The notes beneath the pieces were generated by a model. The model had not been told where the DNA came from. It made no database searches and worked only from the letters and a program-made list of their open reading frames with translations. Position numbers and translations under genes: made by a program. 64,000 nucleotides of DNA from Liolophura sinensis (taxonomy: Eukaryota > Mollusca > Polyplacophora > Chitonida > Chitonidae), in NCBI RefSeq assembly GCF_032854445.1, contig NC_088298.1, positions 16,192,476 through 16,256,475 on the forward strand. The letters run 5' to 3'. Below are positions 13,058-24,389 of this stretch, piece after piece; position 1 is the first letter of the stretch, and each line of letters begins with the position of its first letter.

Positions 13058-13869
13058 AAAAAAATGACAGAAAAAAATACAGTCGCGTTTGTTCGCCTTA
13101 TAATAACAGGCCGAGTTATTTACTCACAGTTCACCGCTGGAGTGTCGTCAAGGTTTTGGGCTGCAATTTTTGCTTACATAGCTTGGTATTAACAAAAACC
13201 AACATTTCCCTGAAAACAACATAAATATCACCGGGACAAATCTTTACCCCACAGAGGAAGAGAAACTCACTGTCTGTAAATATAATCACTTTCAGGGCGG
13301 GGCAATCAATGGAGTAGACTTTCTCCACAGATCACTGCTTTCGGCGTTTATGCACTGAACTGTAAGAGGTTTTAGCTGTTGTAGAAAGTCTTTCATTTGG
13401 CGTGATATTTTCCATACACAACGCGTCATAAACAAAGATATTTCTTGAAATGAAACCATCTTTCTCTCATTAATTTTCGTGAGTTGAATTGGGTTTTGCT
13501 GTGCCCGAATACTACAAAAAATGGACAGAAACATCTCAAGTTTGAAGAAAAATACACATGTTTGGTATAGTTCTTATCGCCGTTGGTCTTTTTCTGGAGT
13601 TGCAAAATTATGCTTAACCAATAAAGATCTCACCATTCCACCGATTATAGCCCCAGGTAATGATTACACCTGCATCGTCACTGATATGGGATATCACGTC
13701 AAGTTTGCACAATTCGATTTGTCTCATAGCTACCCCATTGGCACCAGTTCCCTTATTACGCCTTAGAACTCTATTCTGAAGCGAGATAATCCGTAGAATC
13801 GAAGTTATTGCTTCTTGGTGTCCAGAACACTGGAAAACCAGTGTATTCAATTTCCGTACCGCAAACAAA

Positions 13870-13950
13870 GAGGATGAAATGTCTGTTACTATGGCTGTTT
13901 AATTTCCTGCAATTTGTGACTGGAATTACGGATGGCATTCCGCTCGTTTT
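13870..13950 (+). repeat. Short dispersed repeat shared in inverse with 56.8 kb
   Basis: GGCTGTTTAATTTCCTGCAA, TTTGTGACTGGAATTACGG and GGCATTCCGCTCGTTTTCAG appear as the reverse complement at 56838-56905 (CTGAAAACCATGGGAATGCC, CCAGTCACAAATTTGCAGGA). Confidence 0.8.
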
Positions 13951-14228
13951 CAGACCGCCTGCTTGGTGAAGGTTTTCAATACATCTCATCAGTGGAGAGT
14001 CAGTGACACTATACATAGGACCATTCCTTTGTTTAAACCAACGTCGTAATTATCTAAGGAAAAGTTAATTTAGTACCAGTTATGGACATTAAAAATATCT
14101 TTTTCTCAGTTCCATTCTCTCCAATCGAGTCGAGATGTTGCAATACAGTTTGCGTACTTTTTGTTCTGCATAGGATGGACACCTGTTAAAAAGAAGCTAG
14201 TAACAAGGAAAAACGACAACAGAGACCA

Positions 14229-14326
14229 TTAGTTAGAAGTTATAAGTTGTAACGTGTAACTTCAGTCTAGATTAGGGGATTAATTGTAGTTTAAAGTTAC
14301 AATTTACAACTTGTAACTTCTAACTA
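14229..14326. repeat. Imperfect inverted repeat (34-bp arms, 31-bp loop)
   Basis: TTAGTTAGAAGTTATAAGTT at 14229 pairs with AACTTGTAACTTCTAACTAA at 14307-14326. The arms continue to 14262 and from 14294 with few mismatches. Confidence 0.8.
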
Positions 14327-14917
14327 AAGGTATCTAATTGTAGCAATTGTGACTATATGCAAAGTCATCCACTCAGATCGTAAAGTGATGGTGTAAGTAT
14401 TGGTGATCTCTACAGCAGTGAATCTCTTGATGTCCCTTGTATTTTCCTACCAGCGCCACCCCTTCCACATGTACATTAGTCTGATCTACGTTGCAGAGTT
14501 CAGTGAACGCCAGCGATCAAATAAAGTAAATCAACATTAATTCTGACTTTAGACAACAAGCCATGGTGGAGAATGTTCCCTGTCTAGAATCATTAGGGCT
14601 AAAACTGCGTATGGCCAGTCTGTTCTTTTATTCAAGCTTTTGCAAAAACGGTTTGTTAGAAAACTGGCAACGTAATACCAACGTATCACTCGTGAGTTTC
14701 AGATTAAAAAACTTATAAGGTCAATATTAAAAATGACCAATTGTCAGTCCAGCTTTGGCCCAAGTCGCCAATACTGAAGAACATATGTCAAGACCAGTGA
14801 TGTCAAATAAATTGCAATTAACATCACTCCATTTTTGTTACCTAATTCTTAGAATTCTTAGAAGAGTTCTTAGAAGAGTTAGAATAAACCCTAACTGAAA
14901 TAAATTAAGGAGAGGCC

Positions 14918-15960
14918 GTATTTCACCGGTTACATGTGAGCATTTGCCACTAATCGCACTGTCGGCGTTGTTCTGGTTTCACTCTCTATGCTGCAGCCGT
15001 ATTTCACCGGTTACGTGTGACCATTTGCCACTAATCGCACTGTCGGCGTTGCTCTGGTTTCACTCTCTATGCCGCAGCCGTATTTTACCGGCTACATGTG
15101 ACCATTTGCCACTAATCGCAGTGTTGTCGTTGCTCTGGTTTCACTCTCTATGATGCAGCCGTATTTCGCCGGCTCAATGTGGCCATTTGCCACTAATCGC
15201 AATTTTGTCGCTGCTCTGGTTTCACTCTCTATGCCGCAGCCGTATTTCACCGGCTACATGTGACCATTTGTCACTAATCGCAGTGTCGTCGCTGCTCTGG
15301 TTTCACTCTCTATGCTGCAGCCGTATTTCGCCGGCTCCATGTGACCATTTGCCACTAATCGCAGTGTCGTCGCTGCTCTGGTTTCACTCTCTATGCCGCA
15401 GCCGTATTTCTCCGGCTACATGTGACCATTTGCCACTAATCGCAGTGTTGTCGTAGCTCTGGTTTCACTGTCTATGCTGCAGCTGTATTTCACCGGCTAC
15501 ATGTGACCATTTGCCACTAATCGCAGTGTCGTCGCTGCTCTGGTTTCACTCTCTATGCCGCAGCCGTATTTCACCGGTTACGTGTGACCATTTGCCACTA
15601 ATAGCGCTGTCGTCACTGCTCTGGATTCACTCTCTATGAGACAGCTACATTTCACCGGTTACCATTATGTATATTTGATGTATTCTTTAAAACTTTTTTC
15701 CTAGGAGCCTAAAGCCGTGTATGCCGGGGGAGATACTTGTCACTAATCGCAGTGTTGTCGTTGCTCTGGTTTCACTCTCTATGCTGCAGCCGTATTTCAC
15801 CGGCTACATGTGACCATTTGCCATTAATCGCAGTGTCGTTGCTCTAGTTTCACGCTCTATGCCTCAGCTGTATTTCACCGGTTACGTGTGACTATTTGCC
15901 ATTAATAGCACTGTCGTCACTGCTCTGGATTCACTCTCTATACTGTACGTAATTATATTT
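14918..15960. repeat. Satellite, about 81-bp unit, about 12 copies
   Basis: The unit contains GCCGTATTTCACCGGTTACG, TGTGACCATTTGCCACTAAT, CGCAGTGTCGTCGCTGCTCT and GGTTTCACTCTCTATGC. Units are interrupted at 15661-15738 by a foreign ~75-bp segment. The two plus-strand frames with a GFHSLC-like periodicity are products of the repeat. Confidence 0.93.
15661..15738 (+). repeat. Duplicate of 16474-16551 inside the satellite
   Basis: Nearly identical over about 75 bp: CATTATGTATATTTG(A/T)TGTATTC, TTTCCTAGGAGCCTAAAGCC, GTGTATGCCGGGGGAGATAC. It lies between satellite units, so it was copied in from the right flank. Confidence 0.9.
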
Positions 15961-16019
15961 AACTGAAGTAGATCAATCATGATTTGTATTTCGATTGGCA
16001 AAGTCATCAAAGCTTGCTG

Positions 16020-16320
16020 AAAAGAAACCAGTAGAGCTAACAACAATCCTATCTCGGCTTTTGTGTCTTTGAAATAAGAGCAATTTCCTGGACATTTCAC
16101 ATCAGAAACAATAATCTTCGAGTTTCCCTCTGTTTCATGGTATTGCTGAAGCAATAGTATGCCATGAGATAACGGTGCGACACGTGGCCCGATATTCGGA
16201 GATATTGATTGGGGTATCTTATCTCAGGCCATGACGTGTTTCGGCTTAGAAAGAACTGTCTCTATGCTCGTCTCAACGTTCTAAAAATTGAACATTTCGT
16301 CTTTCAGTAGAGATTACAAC
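16020..16320 (+). repeat. Copy of the 19.35-19.5 / 21.2-21.45 kb repeat
   Basis: GTATGCCATGAGATAACGG, CGACACGTGGCCCGATATTC and TTATCTCAGGCCATGACGTG match GTACGCCATGAGATAACGGC (19.39 kb) and GTAAGCCATGAAATAACGAC (21.30 kb) in the same order. Confidence 0.7.
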
Positions 16321-16612
16321 GGGTGTTTCCGTGCAGCAGCTTTTACCACCTACTGCGTTGGTTTCTATTTTTCCATCATATATGAAATTGGAATTGATCA
16401 GTACGTGACAGAAATTTGTGTATTTTAAGTCCGAAAATAGTCGGTTCGAGAAGTGGAAAGACTTGTTTATAAATCATTATGTATATTTGTTGTATTCTTT
16501 AAAACTTTTTCCTAGGAGCCTAAAGCCGTGTATGCCGGGGGAGATACTTTCAAGGAAACAAAAGCATTGCTGTTGCTATATAATTGACCCACCTACGTTA
16601 TGCATGTGTATT

Positions 16613-16925
16613 AGAGTTTTCCGAAAAACAGTTACATAAATAATGTTAATAATGTATAGTTTTCCGACAAACAATTTACAGAGATCATGATAATAATGTT
16701 TAGTTTTCCGAAAAACAATTACAGAGAACATGTTAATAATGTTTAATTTTGCGAAAAACCATTACATAGATAATGTTAATAATGTACAGTTTTCCGAAAA
16801 ACAATTACATAAATAATGTTAATAATGTATAGTTTTCCGACAAACAATTTCAGAAATCATGTTAATAATGTTTAGTTTTCCGAAAAACAATTACAGAGAT
16901 CATGATAATAATGTTAATGTTAATA
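16613..16925. repeat. Tandem repeat, about 45-60 bp AT-rich unit, about 6 copies
   Basis: Unit AGTTTTCCGAAAAACAATTA, CATAGATAATGTTAATAATG with small changes. Confidence 0.9.
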
Positions 16926-16929
16926 ATAA

Positions 16930-17800
16930 AATTTTGTTCTAGAAATCTTTGGTAAATGAAAATAGGTGTTAATAAAAAACCGAAAATTTATAAGTTTGTT
17001 GGTTCTCCGCTATCAACTTACAGACTTAAATTTGGTAACCTTTTGTCGTGTTTGTGCCAAACGATTTGAAATATCTTGATCGACTGCCAGAGGAAAATTA
17101 ACTGAAGGACATCTTTCTGGCGATTTAACAAAATGATGTTTATGAGAAAACTCTTTCTCAATCATAAGAGGTTAATGGCTGATCGAGGTAGGCGTACACT
17201 TGCTGCTATTTACTATTTTCTCCGTCATCTGTCCGAAATGATTCTTGGATAAAAAAATTTACCTGTACTTTAGACCGTTAAACAAATTACATAGCGAAAG
17301 ATAATGGTTTTTCCAAATGCGAAGAGGCTTTCTGTCTTTTGAGGTATAAAAATCATTACGGCGAACATGCGCATTGTGTCCAACTAACTGCCATTTGAAA
17401 AAATATAACTAAATGAGTCACTGCAAGCTGTCATCGTATATTTCCAAACCAGACAAAACTGGTCACGAAAAAAACAATTTAGACAGTATTTTGTTGACTT
17501 GATATAGTACTACATGTAAATCTGGTCATCAGCACAACAGGGAAATTTAAAACAACATATAAACAAGTGGTATAACTGGCAAACAATGTGTTCTGTCTGT
17601 CAGCTTTCTCCACTCCTCAGTCCGTCTGTTTGGCTGCGTCCTAAAAAAAGGTTGTAATGCGACTTGCTTTGTAAATTTTAGGAAGTTTAATACCAAGTTA
17701 TTGCTTGGGCTATTCTAAAATAACAGTCAAAATTTCATTGGATTTGCGCTAATCTAGTTTCACAAAGAAATCCATGATGTATGTTCTTTAATTATTTTTA
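16930..17800. other. No recognisable feature
   Basis: AT-rich single-copy-looking sequence with no gene signal. Confidence 0.5.
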
Positions 17801-17802
17801 AT

Positions 17803-17994
17803 TGTGAGATCAGAATGAAGCAAGACTGTGAGATCAGAATGAAGCAAGACTGTGAGATCAGAATGAAGCAAGACTGTGAAGTCAGAATGAAGCAAGACTG
17901 AGAGATCAGGAAGAAGCAAGACTGTAAGATCAGGATGAAGCAAGACTGTGAGATCAGAATGAAGCAAGACTGAGATCAGAATGAAGCAAGACTA
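17803..17994. repeat. Minisatellite, 24-bp unit GTGAGATCAGAATGAAGCAAGACT, 8 copies
   Basis: Uniform units with single-base changes. The last copies lose one or two bases. The unit is quoted here in two parts in words: GTGAGATCAGAA then TGAAGCAAGACT. Confidence 0.95.
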
Positions 17995-18675
17995 ATCAAA
18001 CTGAAAACTAAAGCATAGATTGAATTTACAGACATTCGTAAACCAGCGGTGAACCAATATAAAAGACCAAATAAAAAAACCACAACTCTTAAATGTGAAG
18101 GTTAGAATTTCATTCGCAGCAATAATTCCGACACCCACCTACAAATCAGCAGCCTGCCATACAAACAGCTTGCTTCTCTCCTGTTGGATGGAACCAATCT
18201 GACACTGACAATAGTGAAATAAACGTTTTCTAGAAGACACCGTTAAGACGATCAAGACAATCCATCACCATAGGCCATCAACTCTTGCAGTGACTGTTTT
18301 CCAATTCTTAATTGATATTTAACCTGGATCATTGCATGCAATCAGACCACGGCGAAGTTAAAGACAAGTGATGTTTGTAATGATCTTATCCAAGGCTTTG
18401 CAAACAACATCACAGGTTATTTTTTCAACGAAATGCCATTCATTTAAAGTTCTATATATTATGAATAATTTGGCTTCCAATTTGTTAAGATTTTATCTGT
18501 TTCCACTGTTTTCAAAGCAATCTTCACCAGAAATTCTTTGGTACATTTTTTTAAAGGTGAATTCCAAACAAAGGAATTGTCCTTCTCAAAATCAGCTAAA
18601 ACTGATGTTCGCAGGATAAAAGAAGTTTTAAGTCATGGGATTAGCACTCGCATTCTTTAAAACTATTATGTCTTA

Positions 18676-19005
18676 CCTCCGAGGTCTGCCTGGTATCCTC
18701 TTACCATAATGCTTGCCGCCATTTTTCATCTTCTTCCTCAATAACCTATATCCGCCATCAAAGTGAAATATTTTTTAGCTTTATTTTAATCAACGTTCAA
18801 ATCAGGAAAATCAAGATTGACTGACGTCAAATACACGGCATTCAATGCTTTTTTATTATATTTATTTATTAATTTGATTAGTGTTTTGCGCCGTACTCAA
18901 GAATATTTTACTTTTACGACGGCGGCCAGCATTATGATGAGAGGAAACCAGAAATAGCCCGGGGAAAACCTACAACCACCCGCAGGCTGCTGCCAGACTT
19001 CTCAT
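18676..19005. mobile_element. Two SINE-A relics in opposite orientation
   Basis: 18676-18780 is a degenerate plus-strand relic (TCTTACCATAATGCTTGCCG, then GTGAAATATT). 18868-19005 is a clearer minus-strand fragment (TTTGCGCCGTACTCAAGAAT through CCGCAGGCTGCTGCCAGACTT). Confidence 0.7.
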
Positions 19006-19196
19006 TATAGTGTGCATATCAACAACTGAATGAGGCTGTTGATGACTTGTGTTCACATTGGCAACATCATAAACGTTTGGCGAGAAACAACATTCAGATG
19101 GATAACAATATTATCCCGGGTTTTAGCGCCTTTGACGTCAATGCAAACACTTTCAAAGGGGTCAACATATTGTCTGGATTTTCACAATAGAAACAG

Positions 19197-19345
19197 AATT
19201 TCGTAATATATATATACTTTCTTAGTTCTTAGGTGGTTTGAGTGGAGGGTTGTTTTGGAAATTGGCGTTGCCATTATTGACCTGGATCGTCCATTTTGGT
19301 TGACGACTGGCAGATGTATGTCTTCTGTTGACGTTTAAATTTAAG
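19197..19345 (+). repeat. Dispersed repeat DR3, plus orientation
   Basis: GGTGGTTTGAGTGGAGGG, GGAAATTGGCGTTGCCATTA, TTGACCTGGATCGTCCATTT, GGTTGACGACTGGCAGATGT. Same family as 43.4 and 63.4 kb. Confidence 0.75.
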
Positions 19346-19624
19346 GAGGTGATCCCTGTAATCGATGGTCCAGTTGACGCAAGAGTACGCCATGAGATAA
19401 CGGCCCGCCTTGTGACCCCATATCCGAAGATTTTTTTTATCAAAGCTAACTTAACGCAGCCGTGAAATATTTCCGCTTGATTAAGGTTGCCGGTGTTGGC
19501 CTGTGGGAACGTGCGAGACACGCGCATTTCTCCAAAATACCAAGAACTGAGAACGCTTTATTCTGACGACATATTGACACTAGAGGTACCATGACTAGAA
19601 AACATGATTCACAATTCCCAAGCA

Positions 19625-19803
19625 GAAGCCAAGAAAATTTGATTTATCTGATTTATTTGACTATTGTTTTACGCCGTACCTTATACGACGTCGACCAGCA
19701 TTATGGTGGAAGAAAACTGGATAGAGCCCGTGGAAAACCCACGACCATCCCCTAGTTTCTGGCAGACCTTCCCAGGTACGGGCGGAGAGGAAGCCAAGAA
19801 AAT
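19625..19803 (-). mobile_element. SINE-A, truncated, 14-bp flanking repeat
   Basis: Body about 19639-19789. GAAGCCAAGAAAAT lies on both sides. The SINE itself contains GAGGAAGCC at this point, so truncation coincided with microhomology between element and target. Both frames drawn through it are shadows. Confidence 0.85.
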
Positions 19804-20127
19804 CATTGTACCCCAAGTGTATTTGGGTGCTTGTAAACCCACACCAGAGAAGATTGAAAAATTGCTTCTCCATATTTATAATAATAGCAATCACCTTTTT
19901 TTAGAAGAAACACCTGACAGTATTCTAGTGTTTTAGCCGTCCAGGATCAAACTGATTAGGCACTTACCCGAAGTTCCCAACGAAAACCTAAGAAATAGTT
20001 ATAGGATCGTTTTCGCACATTATGGCTTTCGCTTATTTTTAGGCCATTCTCCTGCAAACGTCAGACAAACTACACCTTTGATAAGGGAAACGCACGCCAG
20101 GTCACGATATGTCAACGATTAGTGAAT

Positions 20128-20310
20128 CAATGCGTGGAAACAGATATTCGTATTCCAGCCGTGAAAAAATAAGGACGTTCCGGGTCAATAACCGCAAGGG
20201 TAATTCCCAAAACGACGTTTAACACAAACTACCAAAGAAGTGAGAAATTATATAAAGTACAAAAATAGAACGGAATTATACAATGGGAAGCGGTCAAACT
20301 CCCCACAAAA
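20128..20310 (-). repeat. Dispersed repeat DR3, minus orientation
   Basis: ACAGATATTCGTATTCCAGC, GGACGTTCCGGGTCAATAAC, GTAATTCCCAAAACGACGTT and AACACAAACTACCAAAGAAG. It is the reverse complement of the 43.4 and 63.4 kb copies. Confidence 0.78.
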
Positions 20311-21607
20311 TTTTCAAGGAAAACCTAACAAATGTGCTTGATGGCTTTCGCGTATTTGTAAATCATTCTCCGGCAAGGACGTCAGATAATCCACACCTTT
20401 GATGATGGAAACGTTCGCCAAGTCACGATATGTCACTGATTAGCGAGCCAGTTTGACTTGCCACGCGTATCTGTCAAAATAAGATACTGACAGAAAAAAT
20501 GCTGCCTATAGGCCCATTCATGAACTTCCGGCCTTCTCGATCAATCAGCAGCAAAAGAAGAATGCTCACATAAACCAATCAACGGAAGATAAAAAGTTAA
20601 TACTTTTTCAGGATATTGGATATGGCTTAACGAAAAGTCCTCCTTTAAAGTCAATCGGTATTAAAGATCAGATCATTATATGGCTGACAACATGAATTCT
20701 ACTAACTCTGACTCGCCAATGACTAGTATGTACTAGCCCGTTAATATACCGTAATGTGGTGGAGTCTAATTTTCTTGTTATTGATTTGTAAATTTGACAA
20801 CAACATGGTATTGTGACAAATTCAGAGAAATGGCATGTAAATTTCCAGTAACATAACAGTGCTACGTTATTTGCCTAATTCTGCTAAAAGCCATGGTGCA
20901 TGCAATCTTTTACTACCTAATCATTTGCATGAAGAGTTAGAATATAATACTGTGCTTTATCCTGTTTTTGCCCCCCCCTCCCCCCTCACACACACAAACA
21001 CACTACCCCACGTTAATCTTCTCTACTCCATCAAAGGGAAATTGTTTTAAGCTCGATGTAAATCGACGATCTAATTAAATAAAATGAGACTGACTGAATT
21101 GAAATGTACAGTAAACCATAAAATAATAGATGCCTGCAAATGCACCATGTTAATGATTTGTGTTATCATCAACCGGCCAAGTCATAGAACATACGAACGG
21201 ATATCAGTAAATTTAAGACGGCAATCCATTGCTAGACATTTCCCAGCAGAAACTATAATCCTCGAATTTCTCCAGTAATTGATGGTTTTGTTGACGCAAC
21301 GGTAAGCCATGAAATAACGACACCTCACATGACCCAGTGCGCAGAGACTTTGATTAGGACTATCTTAACAGAGGCCATAAAATGTTTTCACTTGATTAGA
21401 ACTGTTTGGATGTTAGCCTGCCTGAACGGAACATTTCTCCAAAACACTTGGGCATGGCTGATAGCGCTTTATACCTCTGCATGATGTACTGAAAAAACCA
21501 AGGCGCCTCCAGCTTTTCGTGTATATAATATACTGATATTGGACCGTCCAAGGTCCACTTTCACAAAACTTCGTATGTCACATTCCTCGTAATTTTTTTC
21601 GTAAAGG

Positions 21608-21790
21608 AAGTTGCTAGGTTATAGTGCCATGAGGCGACTTGGTTTACGAGAAGTTGCCTAGGTTATAGTGCCATAATGCAACGTGATTTACGAGAAGTTG
21701 CCTGGGTTAAAGTACTGCAAGGCGACGTGATTTACGAAAAGTTGCCTAGGTTATAGTGCCATAAGGCGACGTGATTTACAAAAAGCAATA
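21608..21790. repeat. Tandem repeat, about 56-bp unit, 3-4 copies
   Basis: Unit GAAGTTGCCTAGGTTATAGT, GCCATAAGGCGACGTGATTT, ACGA with small changes. Confidence 0.9.
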
Positions 21791-22449
21791 TGACTGGCAA
21801 TATGATTTATGTTTTCGTACCAGAAACCAACAGTGAAACAGTGTGTAGGCAGTTGTAAACCCATTCCAGAAGATATTGGGAAATTTCTTGCCCATATTTA
21901 TAATAATGTTTAGGACCTGTTGACAGAAACCATATAGAAAAAAAGATGCCAATGGTAATATTGATCTATATCTTTTGGGAAAATCTGTTTAATATTAAAC
22001 GACAACTGAACTAACACATCTGTTTGTATAGGTGTCACGATGACCAAAATTTGTCATTTCACCAAACAGTATTTTCTTCGATAAGGATGACATTGGTAAA
22101 CAACTTTGCCTAAATCGTCAAACAAAAATTATCCTGGATCATTTTTACGCCTGCTTGTTGCCGCTTGTTTTAAATAATTCTCCGTCAAAGACCCCAGATT
22201 ATCTGCGTGTTTGATGAGGGAACCAGACGTCAGATCACGATGTGTCACCGATTAGCTCGCCAACCTGATCTGTCAAACGCACCTGTCAAAATAGGACCTG
22301 TTCTATTTCTCTGGCTAAGAGGGGAATTTGTGTTAAGAAAAACATACAGTCCCGAGGTCCTACTCTTGAAATTCCGGTCCTTTTGATCGGTCAACTGTTC
22401 AAGAAGCAGAGCAATGATATAACCCAAATTACGGAAGGCAAAAAAGAAT

Positions 22450-23080
22450 TCAGAGATTTCGATGTTCTCGGTTTAACTGAATGTGAACTTTTGTACACGG
22501 TCGGTATGAAAATTTCTGTATGAAAGTAACACTGTATACATCAGCGTAATCCCCATAAAATTAAACTAAAGCACCACGTGCTCTTTTAGCAATTGCAAGC
22601 TGTAATGGCTTCGTTTCACAGATACAGTGCTGAATTCTAATACTCTCCTGTATGCTCTGAACAAAAAAACACCCTTGTGTCCGCTGAACTTTTTTCTCAG
22701 ATGACAGCTCTGCTCATTTCACGGATGAAGTCCCAGCTTTGATTGCATGTTACTGGTCCATAACGGGTTATTTGTGGCTGTATTACTCGGAAATGAACAT
22801 TTTTAGACAAATAAATAAAAGAGGAAACCATAAAATTAACAGGAAATGTCAATTTTCTCTTCTGGTTATCCGTTTTTTTCCCACGTTCCTATTTTTGTGC
22901 AGGCATGTTTCTTTGAAAACGGCGTGGATGTGTTCCCGTGGCTAGAAGATAAGAAAGAGAAACTGTAATGGCATTGGTTTAAGACTGTCAACCAGGGGTA
23001 ATTTAGAAATTCTTCCAACAGTTTAGGGTGGTTTAAGGAGAGCTTGTAGAATACGCTTGTTATGTAAGAATACACACGAG
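22450..23080. other. No recognisable feature
   Basis: AT-rich. Short frames only. Confidence 0.45.
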
Positions 23081-23087
23081 TAATGAG

Positions 23088-23405
23088 TGATTGAGTGAGT
23101 GATTGCGGTTAAACGTCGTACTTAATAATTTTTCAGTCAGATGACGCCGAAGGAATCCTTAGAGTGCATGCAATGTGCCTCCTTGTTGCAGGACGGATTT
23201 CCACCGCTCTTTTATCTAGTCCTGCTTCACTGAGGCGCCTTACCGAAGGCAAGTAAGCCACCCCGCCGGAGCAATTATACTGATACTGGTCATTCAGTCA
23301 TTACATGTTCCCTTCATGCTGAACGCCAAGCAAGGACATTAGAACTTCCTCTTTTAAGGTCTTAAGTGTGACTCGACCCAGATTTGACCCTGGAACTACC
23401 ATTTG
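23088..23405 (-). mobile_element. SINE-B, full copy
   Basis: Closely similar to the 7.3 kb copy over its whole length (GGAATCCTTAGAGTGCATG, TGTTGCAGGACGGATTTCC, CTTCATGCTGAACGCCAAG). It ends in GAGTGATTGAGTGAGTGAT. No TSD recognised. Confidence 0.85.
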
Positions 23406-23867
23406 GAAGACAAATTATACTAGGATTTTCAACCAATCAGATTTAACAGCATATTTGGTGCTGAATTTGTTGTAAAACCATGTGGAGAACATATCCAATG
23501 CATTTCTCCATCTCCAAACAGATCTCTACACTATATTCATGGGGAAAAGTGAGTAGAAACCTATGGAAACCTAATTTTATGTCTGAAGAGTAACATAACC
23601 ATTTTGACTTGAGTAACTTTGATAAACAGAAGGATAAGAGAATGACTGAGCCATTTGAGCATTATAAGGGCCAGGCAGTTATATCTTTCATGAACATTAA
23701 GTTTAACTGAATAATATTTTAAACTTAACGATTAGCTAAATTTTAGTTTTGTTTTTCCTACGGTTTTACATGGTCATAATGCGAGGGTGCTGTTATAGAA
23801 GAAGAGGAAAGGACAAACAAACGTGTCCGATGGAAAAGAACTGGAATCATCACAGAGACAGTGCATG

Positions 23868-24385
23868 CTATGGGATGGGATATGAGGAATTGTCAGCTCT
23901 TGACAAGTGATCCTCAATTCCAGCGAACAGTATGGGATATGAGGATTTGTCAGCTCTTGACAAGTGATCCTCAACTCGGGCGAACAGTATGGGATATGAG
24001 GAATTGTCAGCTCTTGACAAGTGATCCTCAACTCGGGCGAACAGTATGAGATATGAGGAATTGTCAGCTCTTGACAAGTGATCCTCAACTCGGGCGAACA
24101 GTACGGGATATGAGGATTTGTCAGCCCTTGACAAGTGATCCTCAACTCGGGCGAACAGTATGAGATATGAGGAATTGTCAGCTCTTGACAAGTGATCCTC
24201 AACTCGGGCGAACAGTATGGGATATGAGGAATTGTCAGCTCTTGACAAGTGATCCTCAACTCGGGCGAACAGTACGGGATATGAGGATTTGTCAGCTCTT
24301 GACAAGTGATCCTCAACTCGGGCGAACAGTATGGGATATGAGGAATTGTCAGCTCTTGACAAGTGATATTCAACTCGGGTTTCAC
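23868..24385. repeat. Satellite, 57-bp unit, 9 copies
   Basis: Unit TATGGGATATGAGGAATTGT, CAGCTCTTGACAAGTGATCC, TCAACTCGGGCGAACAG. Alternating GGAATTG/GGATTTG variants give sub-families. The unit is 19 codons long, so several frames on both strands stay open (227 aa at most, minus strand). I see no start context, splice sites or composition to support a protein. Confidence 0.95.
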
Positions 24386-24389
24386 CAAC

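Larger units (their letters stand above)
9346..13480. repeat. Degenerate tandem repeat, about 1.6-kb unit, about three copies
   Basis: Copy A is about 9346-10470, B about 10975-12100, C about 12240-13400 (least clear). Shared landmarks in order: a GTGATA...GGGTCACACGTAACCGGCGAA block (9.40, 11.08 kb); GATGCTTTGAGAAATGTCTT (9.98, 11.45, 12.67 kb); and GGTTACATTCGCCATGGTCT against GGTTACAGTCGCCAAGGACC (10.43, 12.05 kb). A SINE-A inserted at 10.58-10.83 kb. No coding capacity recognised. Confidence 0.6.
19197..22440. repeat. Degenerate tandem duplication, about 2-kb offset
   Basis: Paired landmarks: CGCCATGAGATAACGGC (19.39) and AGCCATGAAATAACGAC (21.31); TGCTTGTAAACCCACACCAG (19.83) and GCAGTTGTAAACCCATTCCA (21.85), both followed by CCATATTTATAATAAT; TCCTGCAAACGTCAGAC...TCACGATATGTCA (20.05), again at 20.37 and at 22.18 kb. 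The SINE-A at 19.63-19.80 kb is present only in the first copy. Confidence 0.65.

Noticed and set aside
14944-15456. Two repeat frames with a WFHSLC period
   Set aside because: By-product of the ~81-bp satellite; units are interrupted and frame-breaking in other copies.
14918-15960. CRISPR array
   Set aside because: Units are directly adjacent with no unique spacers, and the genome is eukaryotic.
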